NCBI GenBank assembly: GCA_000145985.1 | Contig: CP002098.1 | Location: 1,530,501-1,594,500, forward strand | Length of the DNA stretch: 64,000 nt | Direction: 5' to 3' | DNA from: Ignisphaera aggregans DSM 17230 | GTDB lineage: Archaea; Thermoproteota; Thermoprotei_A; Sulfolobales; Ignisphaeraceae | In this document: positions 17,051-25,288 of the stretch, piece by piece | How the letters are laid out: each line of letters begins with the position of its first letter | Numbering within the stretch: the first letter of the stretch is position 1 | Made by a program: the position numbers and the translations under genes | Notes under the pieces: model-generated | What the model saw: the letters and a program-made list of their open reading frames with translations, nothing else | Told to the model about the DNA's origin: nothing | Databases searched by the model: none

Positions 17051-18306
17051 CTATGCCAGGCGATGAGGGTTTCCTAACCCTCACAACTAGGATGAGGGTT
17101 AGTCCCGAGCCCGAGGTAGTCGAGCTCCTCAAGAAGTATAGAGATGCACTCAACTACGCAATCATGTGGATTATTGAGAACTCGATAAAAGTCGGGAAAA
17201 GGTATAGAACACCATCTATATCTGCTATTCACAGAACTCTTTACGAGAAGCTGAAGTCTTATGGACTTCCATCTAGAGTTGCGATTGATTGTTATCGGGA
17301 GGCTTTGGCGATTGCAAAGTCTTATCTTGGTAATGGTGCTAATGGGAGGATCCCAAGGGTTAAGTCTCTTAGGATGTGGCTAACATCCAACCAGAGTTAC
17401 AGGATTAGGGAGGGATATGTTGAGATTATTGGTGGTTATAGGCTTAGAATCATTGGCTGGGATAGAAGATATGATAATTATGAGGATAGAGAGGCAAGAC
17501 TTGTATATAAAGGCAATAAGATGTTTCTAATGATAACTAAGAGGGTGCCCAAGCCAAAGGATGTTGTTCCTAGATGGATTCTTGCTGTAGATGTTAATGA
17601 GAGGTATATCTACTATGGTAATAGATTTTTTATTGATAGAATTGGAACAGCTATTGATAGAGCTGTTCACTATAGGAAGCTTGCTGAGGATCTCCAGAGG
17701 AGATATTCATCAACAAGATATAATGCTTGGATTAGGAGGAGAGGGATACTCGATAGAATAAGATATTTCTACAGAAAGGCTAGGAATATTGTTGAGGATT
17801 GGGCTAGAAAGACAGCTCTAGAAATTGTTATGAAAGCTAAGCAGAATAGCTATGCTGTTGCTAGAGAAGATTTAAACGGATTGATAGAATCTCTAAGAAA
17901 ACTACCAAAAGATCATAGAGTCAAGATGATGATATTGTCATATAGGAAATTAGTGTATTGGATAGACTGGCAATCACAGAAACATGGAGTTAGAGTAATT
18001 ATTGTAGATCCAAAGGATACATCTTCAGAATGCCCAAAATGCAGATCAAAAATGGTTGAAAATGGATATAGAAAGATGAAATGTCCATTATGTGGATTCG
18101 AAGCTGATAGAGATATAGTGGCGATTCTAAACATTGAGAAGAAAGCACTAAAACAGATGGGGGGACTTCTGGCCGCCCTGACTGCCCCACAGATGACAGA
18201 TGTATCCCCAAATAGATGTGGGGAACCGATGAACCCTGAAGGGAATACGCACCCTTCAGAGTGGGGAGAAGGTCAGATTTGCTATACTTGCATTTTCACC
18301 ACTTAA
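17047..18306 (+). CDS. tnpB: TnpB, RNA-guided nuclease of IS605-type element
   Basis: 419 residues. An N-terminal helical region is followed by a RuvC-like nuclease split by a zinc finger. The catalytic residues appear intact: Asp in ILAVDVNER, Glu in AREDLNGL, Asp in EADRDIVAILNI. The zinc finger is CPKC...CPLC (between the last two). The C-terminus APQMTDVSPNRCGEPMNP is the conserved tail of crenarchaeal TnpB, and its DNA doubles as the right-end RNA. TnpB uses that RNA to cut the empty target site and favour element retention. The final residues are encoded by host flank, since the frame runs about 30 bases past the element end. Confidence 0.92.
   Translation: MTMPGDEGFLTLTTRMRVSPEPEVVELLKKYRDALNYAIMWIIENSIKVGKRYRTPSISAIHRTLYEKLKSYGLPSRVAIDCYREALAIAKSYLGNGANGRIPRVKSLRMWLTSNQSYRIREGYVEIIGGYRLRIIGWDRRYDNYEDREARLVYKGNKMFLMITKRVPKPKDVVPRWILAVDVNERYIYYGNRFFIDRIGTAIDRAVHYRKLAEDLQRRYSSTRYNAWIRRRGILDRIRYFYRKARNIVEDWARKTALEIVMKAKQNSYAVAREDLNGLIESLRKLPKDHRVKMMILSYRKLVYWIDWQSQKHGVRVIIVDPKDTSSECPKCRSKMVENGYRKMKCPLCGFEADRDIVAILNIEKKALKQMGGLLAALTAPQMTDVSPNRCGEPMNPEGNTHPSEWGEGQICYTCIFTT
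18185..18276 (+). ncRNA. Right-end RNA (omega-RNA scaffold) candidate overlapping tnpB 3' end
   Basis: Two perfect 7-bp hairpins lie at the end of tnpB: CCCCACA (18185-18191) with TGTGGGG (18217-18223), and TGAAGGG (18237-18243) with CCCTTCA (18252-18258). They are followed by GGTCAG at the element end. In this superfamily the tnpB 3' end yields the guide RNA, whose guide begins directly in the flank, here from 18277. Transcription itself cannot be shown from sequence. Confidence 0.65.
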
Positions 18307-18511
18307 AATACTTCTAAATAGTTATAGAAATATTCTCTTGGCTTTTACAGGAGGGTTTATAGGTGCTATGCTAAGTCCTTCGCATGCATGTTTGGCTATG
18401 TCTGCTGAATACTATGGTGCTAGGATAAAGGATGTATATAGATATCTACTTCCATCAGCTCTTATAACTACTGCAATTGTTTTTCTATACACATATCTTC
18501 TCTATCCATAG
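18277..18511 (+). pseudogene. DUF401-type membrane transporter, 3' part
   Basis: The displaced C-terminus of the gene at 15923. The phase-matched frame encodes about 77 residues containing FTGGFIGAMLSPSHACLAMS, the C-terminal signature of DUF401 proteins, and a last membrane helix. It has no start of its own. Its TAG at 18509-18511 overlaps the 3' end of the convergent CYTH gene by 44 bases. The sequence shows no further damage, so the insertion is probably recent. Confidence 0.85.
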
Positions 18512-19052
18512 ATATAGGAATACATCTACCTGTATCAATACATATCTCTAGATAGGTCTTCTCAACAATTTCACCAAGCTCTATGAATCTCTCCATCAAT
18601 TCTCTAACCCTATCCTCATCGCCTTCAATCTCCATAAATATTCCAACTCCACATAGATTATCTATAGATATCTCTACATCTCTATCCCTATATATATATC
18701 TAATCTTTGAGAAGGATAGAACTGGTTTAAAGCCAAGGCTCTTAAGTATTGCAATAGTATTATCAATATCGTTTATCTCTACCTCATACTCATCTCTATA
18801 TTTAACACCATTGATAATCTTCTTCGGACCTTTATATGTGAGTCTATATATACATCCAGCTGAGCTACTACATCTATATCTAATTCTAAGAGCCTCATCA
18901 CTCTCTCTAAAATCTCTACATGGGTGTTGGAAATAGGTATCAGTCTCAATATATCTATCTATAAATCTAAATCCATATCTATCTATAACCCTCTTAACAT
19001 CTTCTATAGATGTCCTTATCCTTAGCTTAACCTCCTTCTCAATCATCTCCAT
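18468..19052 (-). CDS. CYTH-domain protein (CyaB/ThTPase-like)
   Basis: 194 residues forming one CYTH domain. The N-terminal EMIEKEVKLRI carries the E-x-E-x-K signature. Later basic and acidic strands (ALRIRYR, YRLTYKGPK, DEYEVEI, FMEIEG) line the tunnel that binds triphosphate and metal ions. Family members include class IV adenylate cyclases, thiamine triphosphatases and inorganic triphosphatases. The activity here cannot be assigned; a role linked to thiamine is only suggested by the neighbouring thiDN gene. Confidence 0.88.
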   Translation of the reverse strand: MEMIEKEVKLRIRTSIEDVKRVIDRYGFRFIDRYIETDTYFQHPCRDFRESDEALRIRYRCSSSAGCIYRLTYKGPKKIINGVKYRDEYEVEINDIDNTIAILKSLGFKPVLSFSKIRYIYRDRDVEISIDNLCGVGIFMEIEGDEDRVRELMERFIELGEIVEKTYLEICIDTGRCIPISMDREDMCIEKQLQ

Positions 19053-19162
19053 CCCAAAACTATATGTTTCCTAAAGTTAAAAAGCTAGTTTGTTTTCTAT
19101 TGTGTTGATAAATTATATCGTTATATAATGGCTTTAATACTTTGTTATATATGTGTCTCCCT

Positions 19163-20554
19163 ATGGCTAGAGAGAGTAGAAGATCTATACCTATAGCTAT
19201 GACTATAGCTGGTAGTGATTCTGGTGGTGGAGCTGGTATTGAGGCAGATCTAAAGACTTTTGCTGCTTTGAGTGTTCATGGAACTGTTGCTATAACTAGT
19301 ATAACTGCTCAGAATACATATAGTGTTAAAGCTGTATTCGATCTTCCACCAGATATTGTCTATAAACAGATAGAGGCTGTCTATGAGGATATGGGTATAG
19401 ATGCTGCTAAAACGGGTATGCTTAGCAATAGAGAGATTATAGAGACTGTTGCAAATGCTGTTAAAAGCTTTGGTTTTCCACTTGTTGTAGACCCTGTTAT
19501 GATTGCTAAGAGTGGTGCTCCTCTGCTTAGAGAGGATGCTATAGATATACTCATAAAGAAGCTTCTACCTCTAGCAATAGTTGTTACACCTAATAGGATG
19601 GAGGCAGAGAGAATAACTGGTATAGAGATAAGGAGTATTGATGATGCTAGAAAAGCTGCTAGGATCATTGTTGAGGATATAGGTTCGAGAGCAGCTATTG
19701 TTAAGGGAGGGCATATAGAAAGTGATGAAGCTATAGATATACTCTATATAGATGGTAGATATAGAGAGTTTAGAGCTCCTAGAATATCTAATGGATGTAC
19801 ACATGGAACTGGATGCAGTTTTTCTGCAGCTATAGCTGCTGAGATAGCTAAGGGTAGAAGTATTGAGGATGCTATAGAGACTGCAAAGAGGTTTATAACA
19901 ATGGCTATTATGTATGGATTAAAGGTTGGAAGGGGTCACTGCCCAGTCAATCCTATTGCATGGCTTGAGATACCTGCTGAGAGATATAGGGTTTTAGAGG
20001 ATATGTATAGAGCTATAGATATTATAGAGAGGAATGGAGAGCTATTCTCTAGATATATACCAGAGGTTCAGATGAATATAGCTATGGCTATAGATAGTAG
20101 ATATGCTAGAGATATAAATGATGTTGCAGCTGTAAAGGGGAGAATAGTTAGATATGGAAACACTGTTAAGGCTGTGGGACCAGTAGAATTTGGTGCATCT
20201 AGACATGTTGCAAAAGCAGTACTCACAGCAATGTCTATAGACCCGAGTATTAGAGCTGCAATAGTATTGAAATACGATGAAAAGATAATAGAGGTTGCAA
20301 AAAGCCTTGGATATACAGCAGTCTTTATAGACAGAAGAGAAGAGCCACAAGAGATAAAGAGTATAGAGGGTGCATCAATACCATGGATAGTTAGAAAAGC
20401 CTATGAAGAAATAGGAAAGATACCAGATATAGTATATGACCATGGAGATATAGGGAAAGAACCTGTGATAAGAATATTTGGAAGAAGTGCAACAGATGTG
20501 GCTATAAAAACACTGAGAATATTGACACAGATACACATGCCACAAAATCTCTAA
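19163..20554 (+). CDS. thiD: ThiD-ThiN fusion: HMP(-P) kinase and thiamine-phosphate synthase
   Basis: 463 residues from the ATG of MARESRR. Residues about 10-270 are ThiD: IAGSDSGGGAGIEADLKTFA at the N-terminus, GTKMs-like AKTGMLSN, and the C-terminal GTGCSFSAAIAAEIAKG. They phosphorylate hydroxymethylpyrimidine to its diphosphate. Residues about 280-463 are ThiN (EFGASRHVAKAVLTAMSIDP, YDHGDIGKEPVIRIFG), the archaeal enzyme that joins the pyrimidine and thiazole phosphates. Together they give thiamine monophosphate. Fusion is common in archaea. An upstream in-frame ATG is less likely because a TATA box (19121-19128) is too close to it. Confidence 0.93.
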   Translation: MARESRRSIPIAMTIAGSDSGGGAGIEADLKTFAALSVHGTVAITSITAQNTYSVKAVFDLPPDIVYKQIEAVYEDMGIDAAKTGMLSNREIIETVANAVKSFGFPLVVDPVMIAKSGAPLLREDAIDILIKKLLPLAIVVTPNRMEAERITGIEIRSIDDARKAARIIVEDIGSRAAIVKGGHIESDEAIDILYIDGRYREFRAPRISNGCTHGTGCSFSAAIAAEIAKGRSIEDAIETAKRFITMAIMYGLKVGRGHCPVNPIAWLEIPAERYRVLEDMYRAIDIIERNGELFSRYIPEVQMNIAMAIDSRYARDINDVAAVKGRIVRYGNTVKAVGPVEFGASRHVAKAVLTAMSIDPSIRAAIVLKYDEKIIEVAKSLGYTAVFIDRREEPQEIKSIEGASIPWIVRKAYEEIGKIPDIVYDHGDIGKEPVIRIFGRSATDVAIKTLRILTQIHMPQNL

Positions 20555-20667
20555 AGACATAGAATCTATATCAATAACTTTTAACAAATTCCTAGATATA
20601 TCAACATGGTAGATAGCAGTTTAACTCTCCTAGATATTCTAGATATAGAGTTTGATAGGTGTTTTTA

Positions 20668-20820
20668 GTGGGTATAAGGGTTTTATCTGAGGAGGAGAAG
20701 GAAGCTATTTTAAAGGCTATTGAAAGTGATAAAAAGTTTAGATACGCCTTGATGGGTCTTCTAGGATTTTCAGAGATTTTGGATAGGATTACAAGGTTGG
20801 AGGAGGGTCGGCAGAAGTAG
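20668..20820 (+). pseudogene. Truncated DUF3782-like / coiled-coil gene N-terminus
   Basis: A 50-codon frame from GTG (20668; another GTG at 20659). It encodes VLSEEEKEAILKAIESD then FRYALMGLLGFSEIL and RITRLEEG, the N-terminal signature of a crenarchaeal family (DUF3782-like) that normally continues into long coiled coil and a nuclease-like domain. Here it stops right after the first coiled-coil residues. It is likely a remnant, although expression as a small protein cannot be excluded. An antitoxin-tail-like frame (VDIPINDIYRDLIKLEGR) follows at 20818-20874 in another phase. Confidence 0.5.
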
Positions 20821-20874
20821 ATATACCGATAAATGATATCTATAGAGATCTTATAAAGCTAGAAGGTAGATAGA

Positions 20875-21062
20875 ATGGGGTACAAATTAGAGTTTGGAAG
20901 AGGGGCTAAGAAAATACTAGAGGAACTTCCTAATGATATAGCTAAAAAGATCTATGATGAGCTACAAAAACTAGTAGAAAACCTATATGTAAATTCCTAT
21001 TAGGTCAAGACACTATAACAATTATAGCTATTATCAAAAGAGAGAAATACTATAATAAACTT
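20875..21062 (+). pseudogene. Decayed RelE/ParE-type toxin
   Basis: ATG at 20875 opens MGYKLEFGRGAKKILEELPN, a typical RelE-family N-terminus, but a stop comes at 21001-21003 after 42 residues (family length is about 85-90). Downstream in another frame, ITIIAIIKREKYYNKLL resembles the last strand of the same family. The central catalytic strands are missing, so an internal deletion plus frame loss is likely. The toxin should be inactive. Confidence 0.6.
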
Positions 21063-21168
21063 CTATTCCCTACTTACTCTAATCACTTCCTATAAATATT
21101 TAAAAATCTTTAATACTATATTAATATTAGTAGTACATTGGTTAAAGAATATAGTTGGGCATTATGCT

Positions 21169-21591
21169 ATGGCTGATCCCAGGGATATAGTTCTATATAC
21201 TATTTCTAGATATGCAGCTATAGCTGGGCGTGGTATTAGTAGGATTAGACTTATGAAGCTTCTATTTCTAGCTGATTATATATATAAGAAGCGTTTTAAT
21301 AAAAAATTAACTAATGCAAAATGGATTATGTGGCTATTTGGCCCCTTCTCTAAGGATATCCTCAACGTTTTAGATGAATTAGAAGTTAAGGGGAAGGTTA
21401 TTATAGAAGATGTTGATGGTATAGGGATTTTCTATAGCACATATGAGAGGGTTAGACTAGATGATGAAGTGAAAAATATTATTGATGAAGTTATAAGAGA
21501 ATATGGGGTTAAATCTCTTGAGCAACTTCTTCAGGATGTTTATAGCTTGAGAGAAGTGAAGGAAGCTAAAATAGGTGATTTAATATTATGA
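21169..21591 (+). CDS. Panacea (SocA/DUF4065-like) antitoxin-domain protein
   Basis: 140 residues. The core RLMKLLFLADYIYKKRF, followed by WIMWLFGPFSKDI, matches the Panacea/SocA-like domain, known as an antitoxin module that pairs with many unrelated toxins. It leads a three-gene operon: its stop overlaps the next gene by 4 bases, and the third gene follows after 16 bases. A TATA-like TTTAAAAAT lies about 65-70 bases upstream. By family analogy it would neutralise a toxin encoded by one of the two downstream genes. Confidence 0.82.
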   Translation: MADPRDIVLYTISRYAAIAGRGISRIRLMKLLFLADYIYKKRFNKKLTNAKWIMWLFGPFSKDILNVLDELEVKGKVIIEDVDGIGIFYSTYERVRLDDEVKNIIDEVIREYGVKSLEQLLQDVYSLREVKEAKIGDLIL

Positions 21592-21998
21592 CAACACATG
21601 AAATCTTAGAGAAGTATCTGTGGAAGGGTTTTAATCATAGTACCATATATAGTATATTACATCATGGTATATCTAGTTTTAGTCTATCTATAAAGGATAT
21701 TGTTGATGAATTTATATCGATACTAATAGAATTAGCTGAAAGTAGTGGAACTCTATGTAGATTTGGAAACTTTATAGCAGATATCTCATTGATACTCAAC
21801 ATGATATTGGGTATAGCTAAGGAGAATGAGAAACTGAGAAATATACTAATTGAAAAGGCTATTAAGATTATTGAGATAGGTTTTCTGGTAATTGACGAGC
21901 TTAGAAAGGATAGATTATCATGTAAAGCTATTGATGAGGGAACTAATACAATAAGTAAGATTTTAAAGGAGGTTGATGAAATACTTAAATATAGCTGA
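21588..21998 (+). CDS. Helical protein of Panacea operon, unknown
   Basis: 136 residues, almost entirely predicted helix with no membrane segment. Hydrophobic periodicity (IVDEFISILIELAESSG, IEIGFLVIDELRKDRL) suggests a helical bundle. Two Cys (in TLCRFG and RLSCKAI) are present. No family recognised. Translational overlap with the Panacea gene implies a stoichiometric partner; it could be the toxin, a co-antitoxin or an adaptor. Confidence 0.75.
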   Translation: MTTHEILEKYLWKGFNHSTIYSILHHGISSFSLSIKDIVDEFISILIELAESSGTLCRFGNFIADISLILNMILGIAKENEKLRNILIEKAIKIIEIGFLVIDELRKDRLSCKAIDEGTNTISKILKEVDEILKYS

Positions 21999-22014
21999 TT
22001 AGTGAAATGATAGA

Positions 22015-22809
22015 ATGAAGCTATTCCTAGATAGTTACTATTTCTACTCATGGGTTAGATTATTGTTGGTAGATATTAGGAAGAGGATACGGAGAAGAAC
22101 AATAAAGGTGGAAAGCATACTTTTCTTTGAAGATCTTCAGCTACGTACAATGTCTTTAGAAACCTTTAGAAATAAAATAATTCATATTCTTCAGCATAGG
22201 ATTATAAATGAGTTATATATACAAACAGTAGTTAAGAGGAGGATGAAGAGGATCGATCTTCTTGATATACTTAATAGGGGTATTAATGATGAACAGATTC
22301 CTCTTATCGAATATCTCTTAATAGCTGATGATAATGGCAAAGTTAATTATGAGGATGTTAGTGGGGATGTAATAATAACTATAGATGATAGAATCAGAAG
22401 AAGAATAGCTAACCTAGTTAAATTTCTATATCCTCAACTTAGTCCATTTAAATATCGTGAATATCTAATTACTAAAGTGGAGAAAATACTTGGCATACCT
22501 ATTGAGAGAGAACTACAGCCTACACCATTAATTAGAGATGTTAGTGAATTAATAAATGATATTGAGAAGAATCTATGTAGTTCTGCTGAAGCTAGGGAGA
22601 GGTGTAGAGTAGTTAGAGAACTAAAAACTATAAGAAATCATAGTGATGATGTGGTATTGACATTAGCTATAGCTACATATACAAAAAATAGAAATATACC
22701 AATATTAGTAATACCAAAACTCCCTATAAACTATGAATGTTTTCATCATACCATAAAGTATATTAGAGAAAAAGAGAATTTAAAGAACAATCTTATTATA
22801 GTAGAATGA
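22015..22809 (+). CDS. PIN-like putative toxin nuclease of Panacea operon
   Basis: 264 residues. The N-terminus MKLFLDSYYFYSW looks like the first strand and Asp (D6) of a PIN domain. A Glu/Asp pair occurs near 39-40. Near the C-terminus, HSDDVVLTLAIATY (D211, D212) followed by IPILVIP resembles the third acidic site and last strand of PIN nucleases. A large insertion (about residues 60-195) separates these, so it is not a standard VapC (about 130 aa). The assignment is by motif pattern and context only; a different nuclease or a non-enzymatic fold remains possible. Confidence 0.5.
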   Translation: MKLFLDSYYFYSWVRLLLVDIRKRIRRRTIKVESILFFEDLQLRTMSLETFRNKIIHILQHRIINELYIQTVVKRRMKRIDLLDILNRGINDEQIPLIEYLLIADDNGKVNYEDVSGDVIITIDDRIRRRIANLVKFLYPQLSPFKYREYLITKVEKILGIPIERELQPTPLIRDVSELINDIEKNLCSSAEARERCRVVRELKTIRNHSDDVVLTLAIATYTKNRNIPILVIPKLPINYECFHHTIKYIREKENLKNNLIIVE

Positions 22810-22914
22810 ATATATGAATTTCTATTCTATAACTATGCAAATTTTGAAATAAGGTATTGAATTGTATCCTATGTTTATTTTAATAGATTTTTATGTTGCA
22901 AATGAGTTATTAAG

Positions 22915-23898
22915 CTATTCTAATTTAGATATAGAGTAGAATATTTTATTATTACTCCTTAGTATTCTTTTCTTCTTTTTAAGTATGTAGAGAGCTATTG
23001 ATGAGACTATTATGTCTGCTGTTGACCCGGGGTTTATTCCATTTCTATGGAATTCTTCATCAATTCTATATAGTTTTTCTAGGCATTGGCTCCATCTATC
23101 TATACATATACTATATAACTCTTTTGCTATATTCATAACTTTTTCAGCTATTTCTAAACCTTTCTTTCTAATGATAAGTGTATCTAGTTCTCTAGATAGT
23201 TGGTATAGATATGTCTCTACAATAGCTCTATTCCAATCGTTATGAGTCTCAAGTCTTCTATCTATATGTTTCGATAGTTCTAGAGATCTTGGGAAACCCT
23301 CTATAATTTCTCTAGCAACTATATCGTTTCTAGAGCTATACTCTAGTATTGTCCAGGGAGCTATACTCTGTTCAATTATCTTTCTCCTATATCTATTATC
23401 CCATACATTTGGCAGTTCTCCAGTAATATCCTCAGCTCTTATATAGCTAGGCTTTGCTATTCTAATAGCTCTATAGATGTATACTGTATCTAGAGGCTTA
23501 CCAAAATCTCTAACAATATCTCTAGCTCTATAGCCAACCATATCTATATCTATAGACCCCTCTCTAGCCATAGACCCTATAGCTACTGATATAGGGGATA
23601 GCAGAAGTGATGATCCTAGACAAGTATTTCCGCCTCCAGATATATCTATAGAGTCTCTAACAATATTGAAAACAATATCTCCGAAAACCTTCTTCATCTC
23701 TCTAAGTCTATCTCTATACCCCCTAACAATACCTATATATAGATAGTGGACAGATGTAGAGGAGGCTATGAGAAAATCTTCATAGAGAGTATCAAAAAAC
23801 CATCTATATCTATGGACATTTCCTATCTTTGGATATGCAGAAACCTCTAGAGCTATACCGAGGCTTAGTAGTTCTGCATATCTATACAGCTTATCCAT
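22915..23898 (-). CDS. Triphosphoribosyl-dephospho-CoA synthase-like protein (COG1767, CitG/MdcB family)
   Basis: 327 residues. Family motifs are clear: SAYPKIGNVHRYR near the N-terminus (compare S-x-x-P-K-P-G-N-V-H-R), DISGGGNTCLGSSLLLSP in the middle, and NPGSTADIIVSSIAL near the C-terminus. The bacterial enzymes make the prosthetic-group precursor of citrate lyase and malonate decarboxylase. Neither acyl-carrier system is seen here, so the archaeal protein probably performs another (tri)phosphoribosyl or adenosyl transfer. A 33-base gap follows the 105-residue gene upstream, suggesting an operon. Confidence 0.82.
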   Translation of the reverse strand: MDKLYRYAELLSLGIALEVSAYPKIGNVHRYRWFFDTLYEDFLIASSTSVHYLYIGIVRGYRDRLREMKKVFGDIVFNIVRDSIDISGGGNTCLGSSLLLSPISVAIGSMAREGSIDIDMVGYRARDIVRDFGKPLDTVYIYRAIRIAKPSYIRAEDITGELPNVWDNRYRRKIIEQSIAPWTILEYSSRNDIVAREIIEGFPRSLELSKHIDRRLETHNDWNRAIVETYLYQLSRELDTLIIRKKGLEIAEKVMNIAKELYSICIDRWSQCLEKLYRIDEEFHRNGINPGSTADIIVSSIALYILKKKKRILRSNNKIFYSISKLE

Positions 23899-23931
23899 CT
23901 GCTATTCCTATGAATTATATGGAGGCTCTAT

Positions 23932-24249
23932 CTATATAGCTATAGCTATTTCCTCTATATTGCTCTCCCGATGCTCTATACCTATATATAGATCCTCAAT
24001 AGCCTTCTCTATATCATTGTTATCGAGTATTGATGATATGTACAGCACTATATCTGCACATTCAGCCCCGTCTATAATCTCCTCATTACAGTATATCTTG
24101 GTTAGTAAAAGCCCTGTTAATAGACCTGCTCTAAATTCGTCTACAGCCATATCTCTAAAACCTGATACTAGGAGTATATAGCTTCTCTCTACAGATGAAT
24201 AGACTATATCTAGTATCTGGTTTACAGCTGGATTTATATGATGATCCAT
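23932..24249 (-). CDS. Unknown helical protein upstream of COG1767 gene
   Basis: 105 residues, acidic and mostly helical (VDEFRAGLLTGLLLTKIY, NNDIEKAIEDLYIGIEHR). No recognised motif. It is transcribed in the same direction and 33 bases before the COG1767 gene, so the two may work together, for example as subunit or carrier. Nothing else supports a function. Confidence 0.6.
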   Translation of the reverse strand: MDHHINPAVNQILDIVYSSVERSYILLVSGFRDMAVDEFRAGLLTGLLLTKIYCNEEIIDGAECADIVLYISSILDNNDIEKAIEDLYIGIEHRESNIEEIAIAI

Positions 24250-24306
24250 ATTCCCAGCTATTCTTATGTTCCCAGAGATATTTCTATATAAGATGCGAGT
24301 GCAATT

Positions 24307-25191
24307 CTAGAGAATCCATATTCTAATAGATTTGAGCTCTACAGACTCAATACTCTTTAGAGCATTAGATCCACAAATAGTCTTACCACCCTCTTCATAC
24401 TCTATATTTATATTCATAGACTCTACATCGAGTAAAACTCTAAGAGTTCCAGACTCTGTAGATGCAGTTATATATATCTTAGACGGTTCTCTCTCTCTAG
24501 CTATACCCAGAATCTTCTCAGCTATATCCCCATATCTAGCAGAGCTTATCTGCTGTAGAAACTGTGATGATCTCATAACCTGGTAGAGCGTTATTGGATC
24601 TATACACTCCTCACTAACCACAGGCTGAACAGCCTCTGTAGGTACTGTAGTAGGTGGTGCCTGTGCAACAGCAGGTGTTTCAGGCTTTGGCGCTTCTACA
24701 GCTTTTGGTGCTTCAGCAACAGGTTTCGGTGTTTCTATAGCTATTGCCTCAAGAGTCTTTGCAACTTCTATAGCTCTACTCTCTATAGGGGGTGTAACAG
24801 CTACTGGTGCATGGGTAGGTGGGGCAGAGATTTTCTCTAGCTGCATATGTATAGCTGTTGTACCCTCAACCACGGTGTTTGGAAAGTTTATAGCGTCTAA
24901 GCCAATAATCTTTGGATCTATCTTCATAACCTCTATAACACCTTCAGCAACATATAGATATTTAGCAGCTTCATCACAACATGTATTTCCCTCAACAACA
25001 TTTCCTCTTGATATACCTCTACAGAGGGTTATAGCTCCATCGACTATCTCTAGAGATATGTATACACCCATAGCACTTTTATATGTTATTCTACCACTAA
25101 ATCGTTTAGATACATACTCAGCTAAAACCTTTCCAAAACTCTTTCTACTCGCCTCAATACTCTCAATAATATCTCCACTACTTGGGAACAT
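24307..25191 (-). CDS. Two-domain protein with Pro/Ala-rich linker, unknown
   Basis: 294 residues. An N-terminal alpha/beta domain (about 1-120, with Cys in TLCRG and NTCCDEA) is joined by a low-complexity linker rich in Pro, Ala and Glu (about 125-195, repeats of the type APKAVEAPKPE) to a second alpha/beta domain (about 196-294). No membrane segment or signal. The arrangement, two similar small domains on a flexible tether, suggests a scaffold or sensor. No family recognised. Confidence 0.7.
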   Translation of the reverse strand: MFPSSGDIIESIEASRKSFGKVLAEYVSKRFSGRITYKSAMGVYISLEIVDGAITLCRGISRGNVVEGNTCCDEAAKYLYVAEGVIEVMKIDPKIIGLDAINFPNTVVEGTTAIHMQLEKISAPPTHAPVAVTPPIESRAIEVAKTLEAIAIETPKPVAEAPKAVEAPKPETPAVAQAPPTTVPTEAVQPVVSEECIDPITLYQVMRSSQFLQQISSARYGDIAEKILGIAREREPSKIYITASTESGTLRVLLDVESMNINIEYEEGGKTICGSNALKSIESVELKSIRIWIL

Positions 25192-25288
25192 CTATATATT
25201 GCACCTAGAGCCCTTGTATCAATATATAGTAGTAACGCAAAATATATATATTTCTTTGTGTAGATAATACATATCTTGGGAGCACAAT

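Larger units (their letters stand above)
16846..18276 (+). mobile_element. TnpB-only insertion element (IS200/IS605 superfamily, IS1341-like)
   Basis: About 1.43 kb carrying a small zinc-ribbon gene and tnpB, without tnpA in the window. The borders are deduced from the restored reading frame of the host gene and are uncertain by a few bases because ATTT occurs at both edges. The left flank reads CTTTGA, a plausible TAM-like target; the right end closes with hairpins and GGTCAG. There is no target duplication, as expected for this superfamily. A TnpA acting in trans would be needed to move it. Confidence 0.85.

Noticed and set aside
18185-18276. Rho-independent-like terminator at the end of tnpB
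   Set aside because: The hairpins are not followed by a T-run; they fit the right end and guide RNA of the element instead.
20042-20350. Minus-strand frames inside thiDN
   Set aside because: Their Tyr/Cys/Ser-rich composition is that of antisense translation; ThiN motifs are on the plus strand.
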